Source of the DNA: Brunnivagina elsteri CCALA 953
GTDB lineage: Bacteria; Cyanobacteriota; Cyanobacteriia; Cyanobacteriales; Nostocaceae
Reading direction: 5' to 3'
Assembly (NCBI RefSeq): GCF_002289455.1
Contig: NZ_NTFS01000004.1
Coordinates: 1-44,193 of the forward strand
DNA: 44,193 bases
Part shown: one piece after another, positions 30,198 to 37,960 of the stretch
Layout of the letters: every line of letters begins with the position of its first letter
How positions within the stretch are numbered: position 1 is the stretch's first letter
Made by a program: the position numbers and the translations under genes
Notes under the pieces: generated by a model
Seen by the model: the letters and a program-made list of their open reading frames with translations, nothing else
What the model was told of the DNA's origin: nothing
Database searches by the model: none

Positions 30198-30283
30198 GTA
30201 TTAGTTAATAGTTGATGAGTTAATGGTTAGTAGTTAGTGGTTAATGATTAGTGGTTAATGCTTGATAGCTAATCGGTTAATGG
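30198..30283. repeat. STRR-like TTAGTGG/GTTAATG tract
   Basis: It contains degenerate seven-base units such as GTTAATG, GTTAGTA and TTAGTGG, directly upstream of ispD and between two divergent genes. Confidence 0.65.
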
Positions 30284-30372
30284 TATTTACCTATCCCTAT
30301 CCCCAATGCCCAATACCTAATTAATCATTAACTACTAATAAAATAAAAAGTGAATAGGCGTAAACAAATATT

Positions 30373-31386
30373 ATGCGAATAATAGCCCTAGTAAGCGGTG
30401 GAATAAGCGATCAGATTCTCTTCTTTCCGACTATCGATGACATCAAGCGCTATTACCCTAACGCGCAAATCGATGTTGTTACCGAACCTCGTTCAAAGAT
30501 TGCTTACCGAGTCAGTAAGTCTGTATCGGATGTTATCACGTTTGATTTTCGCGATCGCAATAGTTTGGCTGACTGGGGTAACTTGGTTGGGACAATCCGC
30601 GATCGCGAATACGATGTTGCTATTACCTTTGGACAAAGCTGGTTTATCAGTTTGCTACTCTGGTTAACTGGGATACCTACCCGCGTTGGTTTTAAAGGTA
30701 AAGGTTCCGGCTTTCTTACCCATGCAGTGCCTCTCAATAAGCGTCAGTATGCACCTTTTATATACCATGACCTCCTCAAGGGCATAGGTATAAACTCACC
30801 TTGTCCCGAATTAACAGTCAATGTTCCAAAATCCGATATTGAATGGGCTACTAACGAACAAAAACGACTGGGAATTAAGGATTCTGGATATGTATTAATT
30901 TACGGTACATCCAGCGAGTCTCCTTCTGGTTTTATTAGTTCAAAAGAAATAAAACCTCTCTCGAAAACGAATTCACCCCAAATAAGAGGAACTGATAACA
31001 TTTACCCAGTCGAAAATTGGGTTCATATAATTCAAGCTTTTCAACAAAAACAACCCGAAATGCCCATAATTGTCATTGCCGAACCCAATGACGAAGTATT
31101 TATACGCAGCATCAAAGAATCTATCCCCAATATCAAAGTTATGCTGGCTGATGATATCGGCAAGTTAACCGCAATAATTGCAGGTGCAAATTTGATGCTA
31201 TGTACTGATAGTGCCCCCATACATCTCAGTGTGGCAGTACAAACCTACACGATTGTTTTGTTTGGCTCCGCAGAACCAACTACTCTACTTCCTCAAAGCG
31301 ATAAATTCCTGGCAATTAAATCACTTACTGGCAAATTAACAGATATTCCTGTCGCAACCGTGTTAGAAAAAGTCTGGGGCGGCTAA
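30373..31386 (+). CDS. GT9-family (heptosyltransferase-like) glycosyltransferase
   Basis: The 337-residue protein has the GT-B layout of family 9: N-terminal SGGISDQILFFPTIDDIKRYYP, YDVAITFGQSWF, TGIPTRVGFKG, and the C-terminal block MLCTDSAPIHLSVAV with FGSAEPTTLLP. Family 9 members transfer heptose or other sugars to lipopolysaccharide or glycans. Cyanobacteria usually lack classical heptose cores, so the acceptor is uncertain. The insertion between the two halves (residues about 185-210) is rich in Ser and Lys. It is the last gene before a long non-coding stretch. Confidence 0.85.
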   Translation: MRIIALVSGGISDQILFFPTIDDIKRYYPNAQIDVVTEPRSKIAYRVSKSVSDVITFDFRDRNSLADWGNLVGTIRDREYDVAITFGQSWFISLLLWLTGIPTRVGFKGKGSGFLTHAVPLNKRQYAPFIYHDLLKGIGINSPCPELTVNVPKSDIEWATNEQKRLGIKDSGYVLIYGTSSESPSGFISSKEIKPLSKTNSPQIRGTDNIYPVENWVHIIQAFQQKQPEMPIIVIAEPNDEVFIRSIKESIPNIKVMLADDIGKLTAIIAGANLMLCTDSAPIHLSVAVQTYTIVLFGSAEPTTLLPQSDKFLAIKSLTGKLTDIPVATVLEKVWGG

Positions 31387-31424
31387 TAATCTTACTGAAA
31401 GCTATCTCACTGATTTGCTACTTA

Positions 31425-31447
31425 GGCAGGCACAAAAATTGCCTGCC
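31425..31447 (+). terminator. Probable terminator of the GT9 gene
   Basis: GGCAGGCA pairs perfectly with TGCCTGCC around a 7-base loop, 38 bp after the gene stop. A weak T tract begins some ten bases later, so termination efficiency is uncertain. Confidence 0.5.
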
Positions 31448-31604
31448 AAATCCAAATTTTTATTCTCACAAAAATAATAGTTTATCTACTCCATCAGCGC
31501 GTCTCTACTCTCGTTCAACACTGGCTCAAGACCATTGCGTATCAAACAAGATAAAACAATAAGTCTGTAAAATGTATCATCCCTAATGTTAGTTTATTTT
31601 TATT

Positions 31605-31724
31605 TAAACCTCGTCTATCTTGAGAACTGTAGTTTTCCATAAAGACTTTGAGATTGCTTCCTTACGTCGCAATGACGTATTTGAATCGCTAAAAAACTCC
31701 GGGTTTCATCATCGACGAGGTTTA
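31605..31724. mobile_element. MITE-like element with perfect 11-bp terminal inverted repeats
   Basis: The ends are TAAACCTCGTC and GACGAGGTTTA, exact inverted copies. The internal sequence, read in reverse, aligns closely with the element at 32345-32499, sharing the blocks TCATTGCGAC, AGCAATCTCA and AAACTACAGTTCTCAA. It encodes no transposase and would need one acting in trans. Confidence 0.75.
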
Positions 31725-32344
31725 CTAGAGAATTAACATCACAATTCAGCGATATTTTACAAAATGTAATATTTGTCTCAAAAGCATTTTATATAGTATT
31801 ATTTTAGACATTGATATTGAAAAATAAAAATGAAAAATAAAAGCGAGTATGTCTCTGTAATTTATCTTCTTCAAGAGTATTTTGATATGACCATTAACAA
31901 ACTAAATTGAGATAAAAGTATAGCTTGATACTAAAGCACGAGCTTAAAATCAGGTTTAGCATAAAATAGTGGAAAACAAAAAATCAAGTACTTAGCGTGA
32001 CAATCACATATTTAATTTTTAAATTTTATTAAGTTCTAAAAGTACTGCCGAACACGACATTTAATAACTGAAATATGTAGTCCTAATTACATTTTAAGAT
32101 TCAAATTAACCGAAATGTAGCTATTAGCTGAAATGAATGGTCTGACCCCTCTGTACAAACCAAGTCATGTCTAACTAAGATAATAATCTTCAAAAGAAGG
32201 TATTGAGTTTTAAGGTTAGTGCATTGAGTTGTGGTTTCTAGATGGGGATTGTTTGTTGAGCTAATTGAACGCTGATATTTGTCGTTGATAAATATTGCGA
32301 TCGCACGTTAGTTATCGGTAGTTCTTAGTTAGAAACAAGGTTGT

Positions 32345-32499
32345 TAAACCTCGTCCATCATGAAAAGTGGAGTTTTGTCATTGCGACATAAGGTAGACGC
32401 TAACGCGGCTACCTTCGGAAGTCACTTCGTGCCTACCCGCAGGGTAGCAATCTCACAATCTTGATTTCAAACTACAGTTCTCAAAATAGGCAAGGTTTA
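32345..32499. mobile_element. Second MITE-like element carrying a nested insertion
   Basis: It begins TAAACCTCGTC and ends with a diverged inverted copy (GGCAAGGTTTA). Compared with the reverse complement of the element at 31605, it carries about 50 extra bases at roughly 32393-32445, rich in palindromic segments. It is otherwise the same unit in the opposite orientation. Confidence 0.7.
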
Positions 32500-32500
32500 G

Positions 32501-32593
32501 ATTCAAATCGAAGCTGACATTTTAGCTTCGGTTCGTCATCAAGGTCAGCCAGAAAGTAAAAAGCTTACACAGCAAGGTTTTTCACAAGTTTAA
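32501..32593 (+). pseudogene. Possible gene remnant beside the MITE-like element
   Basis: An open stretch of 30 codons begins right after the right end of the element, reading IQIEADILASVRHQGQPESK and continuing to a stop at 32591. The composition looks coding, but there is no start codon or upstream gene part. It may be the truncated end of a gene that was lost; the alternative is chance. Confidence 0.2.
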
Positions 32594-32787
32594 AATTTTT
32601 TCGTAAAAATGTTAGTTTCAATAAGTTTCTGGGAATACTAGTAAAGACAAATAAATTAGCTTAGGAAAGCAGGTTTTCATTTAACTTGATTTCGCAGACT
32701 TGTATCTGAATTTTGGATTGTCGGGGTATATGTCACTTTCACAAGTATCATATATATTCCGTAGTATAAATTGAGCTAGTAAATCAG

Positions 32788-32948
32788 CTAGTACCACACG
32801 GCGCAAGTAAACCGACTATTGTGAATACCAAACCCGTCACAGCCAGAGAGCCAGAGGTTATAAACCTCTGTCTAATAGCGAAAGTCCTCTTTTAGAGGAC
32901 TAAATTCAAGCCCTAAATGGTAGGCATATTTACGCCAAGCGGTACTAG
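32788..32948. mobile_element. Inverted-repeat element with two internal hairpins
   Basis: The ends CTAGTACCACACGGCGCAAG and its diverged inverse (TACGCCAAGCGGTACTAG) bound a 161-bp unit. Inside are two tight hairpins: CAGAGGTT-ATA-AACCTCTG at 32852-32870 and AGTCCTCT-TTT-AGAGGACT at 32883-32901. No transposase is encoded. The structure suggests a non-autonomous element. Confidence 0.6.
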
Positions 32949-33279
32949 TGAATTTAAATATTCCAAAAGAGAGATGCGATCGCGTGAAATTTCATTTTAA
33001 TGGAAGGTTATTGCAATCAATTTTTAATCGTTCGGAAGTTTGGAGTCATTTAACAAAAAAAATCCACCAAAGTATAAAAAAGAGCTAGAACAAAAATAGA
33101 AAACTTGGTAAAGCAAGATATGTTTTTGTTATTTGATTAACAAATCAGTTAGCTATATTGGTTGGTGAGATTGATGTATAGGAAAATACAACTGTTATTT
33201 TTTGTGTTCTTTAACTTCCCTCTTGCTTTGAATCAGTTGCATCTAAAAAATTAATATTAATCTCAAGGGGATAAACAAA

Positions 33280-34041
33280 ATGGCAATTAGATTACATAGT
33301 TTTGTAATTACTGAAAAACGATACGTACAAGTAGAAAGTCAGCCTTACCACATCACAGGCTTATTAAAACGAATAATTAATTCAGCTAATATACGTGGAT
33401 GCGATTTTATTGATATTCATAATGCTTACTATTCTTGTGAAGAAGATGGTACAGTGACTTTCTATCAGGCAAATAGACCAGAGATTGAATGTCCTGGTAT
33501 CTGGACTTATTTGTTATATGAATGTCCAAAAAGTCAAGAAAAAATCTTTCGTGACTCAAAAGTTAGCACCAGTATTGAACCTCTTTATAAATTGCTAGCA
33601 GGTGAAAAACTAATTCAAGAAACAGTAAATATTAATCAGTATTTAGAATATCAATATCGAGAAGGTGAATATCTTGATGTAATGCTTCCTTACAGTTGGG
33701 ATAATCTGGAAGGAAGAAAAATTTCTCAGTTAATATTAAATGAATATACAGCTTTTAAATCATCAAAAATTTTTACAGAGGGAGTAGGTAAAGAATACAT
33801 GGGAGTTGTATTAGAAGAATTTATTCAAGCTGGATCAGAAATATTAGAATCTGGTGGTAAATTGAATGAGTTTGAATCAGTACAATGTGGAATATTGAAA
33901 AAAATTAAAATTGATGAGATGGCAAATTTAATTTTGTCATATAACGATTACCGGATTTGGCAGACATTATTGCCAAGCAACTCAAAAGCTGTAGAATATG
34001 CATTTGATGTTGCTTTGCATCAAATGTCCTATATCAAGTAG
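33280..34041 (+). CDS. Hypothetical protein (no family recognised)
   Basis: The 253-residue soluble protein is preceded by AAGGGGA at a suitable distance, supporting the ATG. It has no signal peptide or membrane segment. It is rich in Tyr, Ile and Glu, with a beta-rich N-terminal half (RLHSFVITEKRYVQVES, DFIDIHNAYYSCEEDG) and a more helical C-terminal half. No catalytic motif or repeat is visible. The gene stands alone between the repeat-rich desert and another repeat patch, and ends in a hairpin at 34084. An immunity or accessory role would be a guess. Confidence 0.6.
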   Translation: MAIRLHSFVITEKRYVQVESQPYHITGLLKRIINSANIRGCDFIDIHNAYYSCEEDGTVTFYQANRPEIECPGIWTYLLYECPKSQEKIFRDSKVSTSIEPLYKLLAGEKLIQETVNINQYLEYQYREGEYLDVMLPYSWDNLEGRKISQLILNEYTAFKSSKIFTEGVGKEYMGVVLEEFIQAGSEILESGGKLNEFESVQCGILKKIKIDEMANLILSYNDYRIWQTLLPSNSKAVEYAFDVALHQMSYIK

Positions 34042-34083
34042 ATTATTTTCTTATTTTTAACCAAATCAAATATATATTACTCC

Positions 34084-34112
34084 TATCCCTGCCTTTTTAA
34101 AAAGGTCAGGGA
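34084..34112 (+). terminator. Terminator-like hairpin
   Basis: ATCCCTG and CAGGGAT form the outer stem and CCTTTTT/AAAAAGG the inner stem, with a one-base bulge. The following sequence is AT-rich but lacks a clean T run. Confidence 0.45.
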
Positions 34113-34219
34113 TATTTCAATTGTAGGTGACTTTTTATATCGAATTTACGAATTTACGAACTTACAAATTTATGAATTTATGAATATTAGATATACTAAA
34201 AACGGCTAGAAACTTAACT

Positions 34220-34370
34220 TTTTTAGTATGGCAAAGTTGAGTTTTTAAGCCTCTCTCCGCTATGCCTAACGGCAGGATTACGCCAACGGGGAGAGGTACC
34301 CTACGGGTATTCCAAAGGTAGCGCTACCCTAACGGGAACGCTCTATGGAGAGGGGTTCTATATTTAGTCA
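34220..34370. repeat. Palindromic repeat patch
   Basis: It contains inverted segments such as CCTCTCTCCGC/GGAGAGG and GGTAGCGCTACC together with the motifs CCTAACGGCAGG and AACGGGAACG. These resemble dispersed palindromes elsewhere in the window at 2205, 16260 and 23820. Confidence 0.5.
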
Positions 34371-34447
34371 ACTTTTAAGCCGTTCGCAGTATATCTCCTG
34401 ACTAAGTAGTTATTAGTATCATTTTTAAAAATTTATATAGATAATTA

Positions 34448-34475
34448 TTGACTTTTATAATGAAATGACTATAAA
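34448..34475 (+). promoter_or_regulatory. Putative sigma-70-type promoter of phnD
   Basis: TTGACT and TATAAA are separated by 16 bases and lie about 67 bp upstream of the phnD ATG. No obvious Pho box was found, so phosphate control is not demonstrated. Confidence 0.4.
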
Positions 34476-34542
34476 TTTAGAGTAAGAGTATTGAAACTTA
34501 TTCGCATTATTACTGCAATCTTTTACTAAAGGAGTACTACAG

Positions 34543-35514
34543 ATGGCTTGGAGTCGTAAGAGTTTGTTCGCAGTCAGCGCTACATTAACAGCACTTGCTG
34601 GGTTTTTTATAAGTTCGGTTGCTGGAGTCGAAGTTTGGTCAAATCCTTATGCTGTGGGAAGCAAGCAAACAGTAGTAGCTCAAAGTACTAGAAATTTAAC
34701 TATCGTTTTTCCTAGTAGATCGGATTCTAACGATTTGCAAAATAAAGCAAATGCAGTAGCTGCATTTCTTTCCAAAGAATTAGGAATATCTGTCATTGCT
34801 CAAGTTGGTGATGATACAGCAGCAGTAGAAGCGTTACGGGCAAATCGTGCTGACATTGCGTTTCTCAGCAGTCGTCCAGCATTGAAAGCAGAGCAACTGG
34901 CAAATGCTAAGTTGTACCTTGCAGAAGTGCGTGAAAATTACTCTGGTGGTTCCACATATAACTCAGTATTTGTCGTTCCTGCCAATAGTGCGCTCAAAGG
35001 CAAAAATACCGGAAAAGCCACACTCGAACAGTTGCGTGGTAAAAAGATGGCTTTTACATCACCTACTTCCGGTTCGGGTTTTATTTTCCCCACTAGTGAA
35101 TTAGTCAAATTGGGATTGGTCCAAAACCGCGATCGCTTGGGTAATTTCTTTGGTCAAGTTAGCTATGGTGGTAACTACAGCAAAGCTCTGCAAGCGGTAT
35201 TGCGCGGGCAAGCAGAAGTTGCGGCAGTGTCTGAGTATGCACTTTTTCCTCCCTACATCACAAATGAAGAAAGAGCAAGATTACGGATTTTGCATAAAAT
35301 CCCAAAAGTTCCAGCACATGGTATCGCGATTGATGATGATGTTCCAGTGGAACTGCGTAATCGAGTCATCACTGCTATGTTGAAACTCAACCAAAAAGCT
35401 AATAATCCGTTACTTCGCAATCTTTATAACTCGACTAAATTGGTAACTGTTGACCATAATCGTCACCTTGCACCAGTTCGCGATGCTCTGAAACGTGCTG
35501 GTATTGACCAATAA
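34543..35514 (+). CDS. phnD: Phosphonate/phosphite-type ABC transporter substrate-binding protein
   Basis: The 323-residue protein has a signal peptide (hydrophobic at about 9-27, VAQS before the mature part), then the PhnD fold: LTIVFPSRSDSNDLQ, LGISVIAQVGDDTAAVEALR, ADIAFLSSRPAL, the ligand-loop segment TSPTSGSGFIFPTSEL, and AAVSEYALFPPY. It binds phosphonate, phosphite or a related phosphorus anion and hands it to PhnE. AAGGAG lies eight bases before the ATG. It is the first gene of the transporter group. The ligand cannot be fixed from sequence. Confidence 0.88.
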   Translation: MAWSRKSLFAVSATLTALAGFFISSVAGVEVWSNPYAVGSKQTVVAQSTRNLTIVFPSRSDSNDLQNKANAVAAFLSKELGISVIAQVGDDTAAVEALRANRADIAFLSSRPALKAEQLANAKLYLAEVRENYSGGSTYNSVFVVPANSALKGKNTGKATLEQLRGKKMAFTSPTSGSGFIFPTSELVKLGLVQNRDRLGNFFGQVSYGGNYSKALQAVLRGQAEVAAVSEYALFPPYITNEERARLRILHKIPKVPAHGIAIDDDVPVELRNRVITAMLKLNQKANNPLLRNLYNSTKLVTVDHNRHLAPVRDALKRAGIDQ

Positions 35515-35535
35515 ACAATACATAAACAATACCAG

Positions 35536-35562
35536 AGAGACGACCCATCGGGTCGTCTCTAC
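35536..35562. repeat. AGACG-type mobile hairpin, copy 3, in the phnD-phnC spacer
   Basis: AGAGACGACCC-ATC-GGGTCGTCTCT is an 11-bp perfect stem with a 3-base loop, placed 22 bp after phnD. It may stabilise phnD mRNA or reduce read-through into phnC. Confidence 0.75.
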
Positions 35563-35568
35563 ATATGC

Positions 35569-35606
35569 CCAATTCCCAATTCTCAATTCCCAATTCTCAA
35601 TTCTCT
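35569..35606. repeat. STRR heptamer tract
   Basis: It is a tandem run of AATTCCC/AATTCTC seven-base units directly before phnC. Confidence 0.75.
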
Positions 35607-35615
35607 TAAATAACG

Positions 35616-36359
35616 ATGAACGAAACTGTAATCGATTGTCAGAATATGGAAACTATCTATTCTAAATCCCTCAAACGTCCTATTCTGAATGGAGTGAATT
35701 GTCAGATTCGACGCGGTGAGTTTGTGGTTTTGTTGGGTTTAAATGGTGCGGGTAAGTCTACATTGTTGCGATCGCTTGTTGGACTTGTACCTGTAATTAA
35801 GGGTAATATTCGGATTGACGGGGTTGTAATGAACTCGCAAACATTACCAAAAATCCGCCGAAAAATTGGTATGTTGTTCCAAGGTGGTGGGTTAATTCCC
35901 CAATTATCTGCTGTGGAAAATGTGTTATGTGGTCGTTTGGGAATACGAAAACCTTGGGAAACTCTATTTGGATTTCCACAAAAAGACCAATATTTGGCGA
36001 TGGAATTGTTGCAGGAAATGGGTTTGCAGGAACATAGCTATCAAAAAACTAGCTTATTGAGTGGTGGACAACAACAACGAGTTGCGATCGCACGTGCTTT
36101 AATCCAATCACCACAAATTCTCCTCGCTGACGAACCGATCACTGGGTTGGATGTGATGGCAGCAAAACAAGTGATGGAAACGCTTTTACATTTAACCGAA
36201 CTCGGTATTACTGTGGTGACAGTGCTGCACGATTTGGGTATGGCAATGGAATATGCTCAACGTGCGATCGTGATTGATGATGGATGTATTATTTATGACG
36301 GTAGTCCCGATAATCTCCCGGTACAATTTGCTCAACTTAACCAAGCTGTATATAAATGA
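35616..36359 (+). CDS. phnC: Phosphonate/phosphite ABC transporter ATP-binding protein
   Basis: The 247-residue ATPase has Walker A GLNGAGKSTLLRSL, a Q-loop in GMLFQGGGLIPQ, the ABC signature LSGGQQQRVAIARAL, Walker B ILLADEPITGLD and the switch His in VLHDLGMAM. It energises uptake through PhnE. Its stop overlaps the phnE start by four bases (ATGA), implying translational coupling. It is separated from phnD by 101 bp containing a mobile hairpin and an STRR tract. Confidence 0.93.
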   Translation: MNETVIDCQNMETIYSKSLKRPILNGVNCQIRRGEFVVLLGLNGAGKSTLLRSLVGLVPVIKGNIRIDGVVMNSQTLPKIRRKIGMLFQGGGLIPQLSAVENVLCGRLGIRKPWETLFGFPQKDQYLAMELLQEMGLQEHSYQKTSLLSGGQQQRVAIARALIQSPQILLADEPITGLDVMAAKQVMETLLHLTELGITVVTVLHDLGMAMEYAQRAIVIDDGCIIYDGSPDNLPVQFAQLNQAVYK

Positions 36360-37153
36360 CAAACCTAGCAAAAACGACTAAAAATCATTCTTGGATCGGT
36401 AATTTACTTATCATTCCCGCAATCATTTTGCTGGTTTTTATTTATGCTTGGTCACTGGAAGGTATTGGAATAAACGGGGAAACCCTGAATAATTCTTGGT
36501 TTTACGTTACAGACTTTATCTCTCGCTTTTTCCCACCTAATCTCAGTGTTTTGGAAAATGCTTGGAAAGCATTGGTACAAACTATCCAAATGTCGCTGTG
36601 GGGAACCACCATTGGGGCGATTATATCAGTTCCCATTGCGATCGCGAGTGCGAGTAATATTGCACCTGTTTGGTTACAGTGGTTGGCGAATTTCTTACAA
36701 AATACAGTTCGTTCTGTACCTTCGATTATTCTCGGTTTAATTTTTGTCGCTGCAACTGGCTTGGGAGCACCTGCGGGTACGTTGGCTTTATCTATATATA
36801 CTATAGGTTATCTAGCAAAATTTTATCAACAAGCTATAGAAGCAGTGAATTCTCGCTCTATAGAATCTTTAGGAGTAATTGGTGCTTCGAGATTGCAAGT
36901 TGCTCAATACGGGATTTTGCCTCAAGTATTACCGCTTGCATTGGGTTACACAATATGGATGTTTGAATATAATATCCGTGCAGCTTCAGTTTTAGGTGTA
37001 GTTGGTGCTGGTGGGATTGGGTTTGAGTTGAAGAGTTATATTGATGGGTTTGAATATAACAAAGCGACAACGTTTATGTTGGTGCTTTTGGTTGTCGTCA
37101 CGATTATTGATTTTTTGAGTAGTTTGATTCGCAGAAAATTAGATTCGATGTAG
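36356..37153 (+). CDS. phnE: Phosphonate/phosphite ABC transporter permease
   Basis: The 265-residue membrane protein has about six transmembrane segments. The cytoplasmic EAA-type coupling loop is IEAVNSRSIESLGVIGASRL, and the downstream WMFEYNIRAASVLGVVGAGG is characteristic of PhnE. It forms the membrane channel with PhnC and PhnD. No phosphonate catabolic gene (C-P lyase) or phosphite dehydrogenase follows, so imported substrate must be used by enzymes encoded elsewhere. Confidence 0.93.
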   Translation: MTNLAKTTKNHSWIGNLLIIPAIILLVFIYAWSLEGIGINGETLNNSWFYVTDFISRFFPPNLSVLENAWKALVQTIQMSLWGTTIGAIISVPIAIASASNIAPVWLQWLANFLQNTVRSVPSIILGLIFVAATGLGAPAGTLALSIYTIGYLAKFYQQAIEAVNSRSIESLGVIGASRLQVAQYGILPQVLPLALGYTIWMFEYNIRAASVLGVVGAGGIGFELKSYIDGFEYNKATTFMLVLLVVVTIIDFLSSLIRRKLDSM

Positions 37154-37305
37154 GGTAGGGCAACCCACGGTTGTTTGCCCTTAAATTGTTGTTTCCCGTT
37201 TCGACAATATCATCTATCGTTTGGAGTTTTCTCATAGCGGAGAAATCGGTTTTCTGGTATTTTGTGTGGGGGATAAACCCGATTTATAAGGTTTAGATAG
37301 CTGAT

Positions 37306-37334
37306 TTTTCTCTGCTGTTTCCAACCACTTTTTA
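37306..37334. repeat. Direct repeat copy flanking the toxin-antitoxin pair (left)
   Basis: These 29 bases match 37969-37997 at 28 positions. On the minus strand, the other copy encodes KKWLKTAEK at the end of the HEAT/amyloid-motif protein. Here the same reading would give KKWLETAEK. The toxin stop codon lies at the edge of this copy. Confidence 0.8.
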
Positions 37335-37625
37335 ATCAGAAAATAAAGCCTCTAAATCTCGATAACCGTTAACTACATGCACCACATCAATTCCATCTTG
37401 CCTGGGATAATAAAAGATAAGGTAGTCCTTAACAATAAAACCCCGTAAATTAGGTGCAAGTTGTTCATAGCTTTTACCCATATTCGGAAAATCAGCTACT
37501 AACTTGCATTTTTGACGAATCTCATCAAAAAGTTTGCTAGATGCTTTAGGATTAAGACGAGCAATCGATTCGCAAATATTATCTAAATCTTGGACTGCTT
37601 CATCTGAAAATGAATAATTACTCAT
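37332..37625 (-). CDS. ParE/RelE-family toxin
   Basis: The 97-residue protein has the ParE/RelE fold markers: FSDEAVQDLDNICESIARLN at the start, FPNMGKSYEQLAPNLRGFIV in the middle and YLIFYYPRQDGIDVVHVVNG near the end. ParE-type toxins poison gyrase and RelE-type toxins cut mRNA; the subtype is not decided by sequence, but the pairing with a ParD-like antitoxin favours ParE. Its start overlaps the antitoxin stop by one base (TAATG). Its stop codon is supplied by a repeat copied from the neighbouring HEAT gene. Confidence 0.9.
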   Translation of the reverse strand: MSNYSFSDEAVQDLDNICESIARLNPKASSKLFDEIRQKCKLVADFPNMGKSYEQLAPNLRGFIVKDYLIFYYPRQDGIDVVHVVNGYRDLEALFSD

Positions 37626-37879
37626 TATTCATTTTCCTGAGCAATCGAGCGAATTTTTGCTTGTAAACGTTCAAAAACGACTTCACCATCTGTTACAGAA
37701 CCTTGCTTGATTTGTTCTGTACCTAATACTATTTTTCTTTTTAATTCTTCTAACTGATTAGCTCGATTTTCTAACAATTTAACAGCTTCATTTATGACTT
37801 CATCAACAGTAGTAAATTGACCGTTAGCAATTTGCGATTGAATAAATTGTTCGTATTCGGGTTTTAAGTTGATGTTCAT
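37625..37879 (-). CDS. ParD/CopG-like antitoxin
   Basis: The 84-residue protein has a ribbon-helix-helix-type N-terminus (MNINLKPEYEQFIQSQIANG, then FTTVDEVINEAVKLLE) and a charged C-terminal part that would wrap the toxin. It binds DNA to repress its own operon and neutralises the toxin. It comes first in the two-gene operon, with a one-base overlap to the toxin gene. Confidence 0.9.
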   Translation of the reverse strand: MNINLKPEYEQFIQSQIANGQFTTVDEVINEAVKLLENRANQLEELKRKIVLGTEQIKQGSVTDGEVVFERLQAKIRSIAQENE

Positions 37880-37960
37880 CTTATTTACCTGTAGATTTAC
37901 AAGCTACTCTTGGTAAGAAATTTTCTGCTAATTGTGTTCTTTGATTTATTTTATCGTAAT

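Larger units (their letters stand above)
31387..33279. other. 1.9-kb gene desert packed with mobile palindromic elements
   Basis: No intact gene is supported. It holds a terminator-like hairpin at 31425, two MITE-like elements (31605-31724 and 32345-32499) and an inverted-repeat element with internal hairpins (32788-32948). A 31-codon open stretch at 32501-32593 could be a decayed gene end. The rest is AT-rich. Confidence 0.6.
34042..34542. other. Repeat patch upstream of phnD
   Basis: It holds a hairpin after the hypothetical gene (34084-34112), an 8-base tandem tract GAATTTAC/GAATTTAT at 34142-34181, a larger palindromic repeat patch at about 34220-34370 (CCTCTCTCCGC ... GGAGAGGGG) and a putative promoter for phnD at 34448-34475. 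No gene is seen. Confidence 0.55.

Noticed and set aside
32852-32901. tRNA or other structured RNA gene
   Set aside because: The two hairpins do not fit a cloverleaf and lie within an element bounded by inverted repeats.
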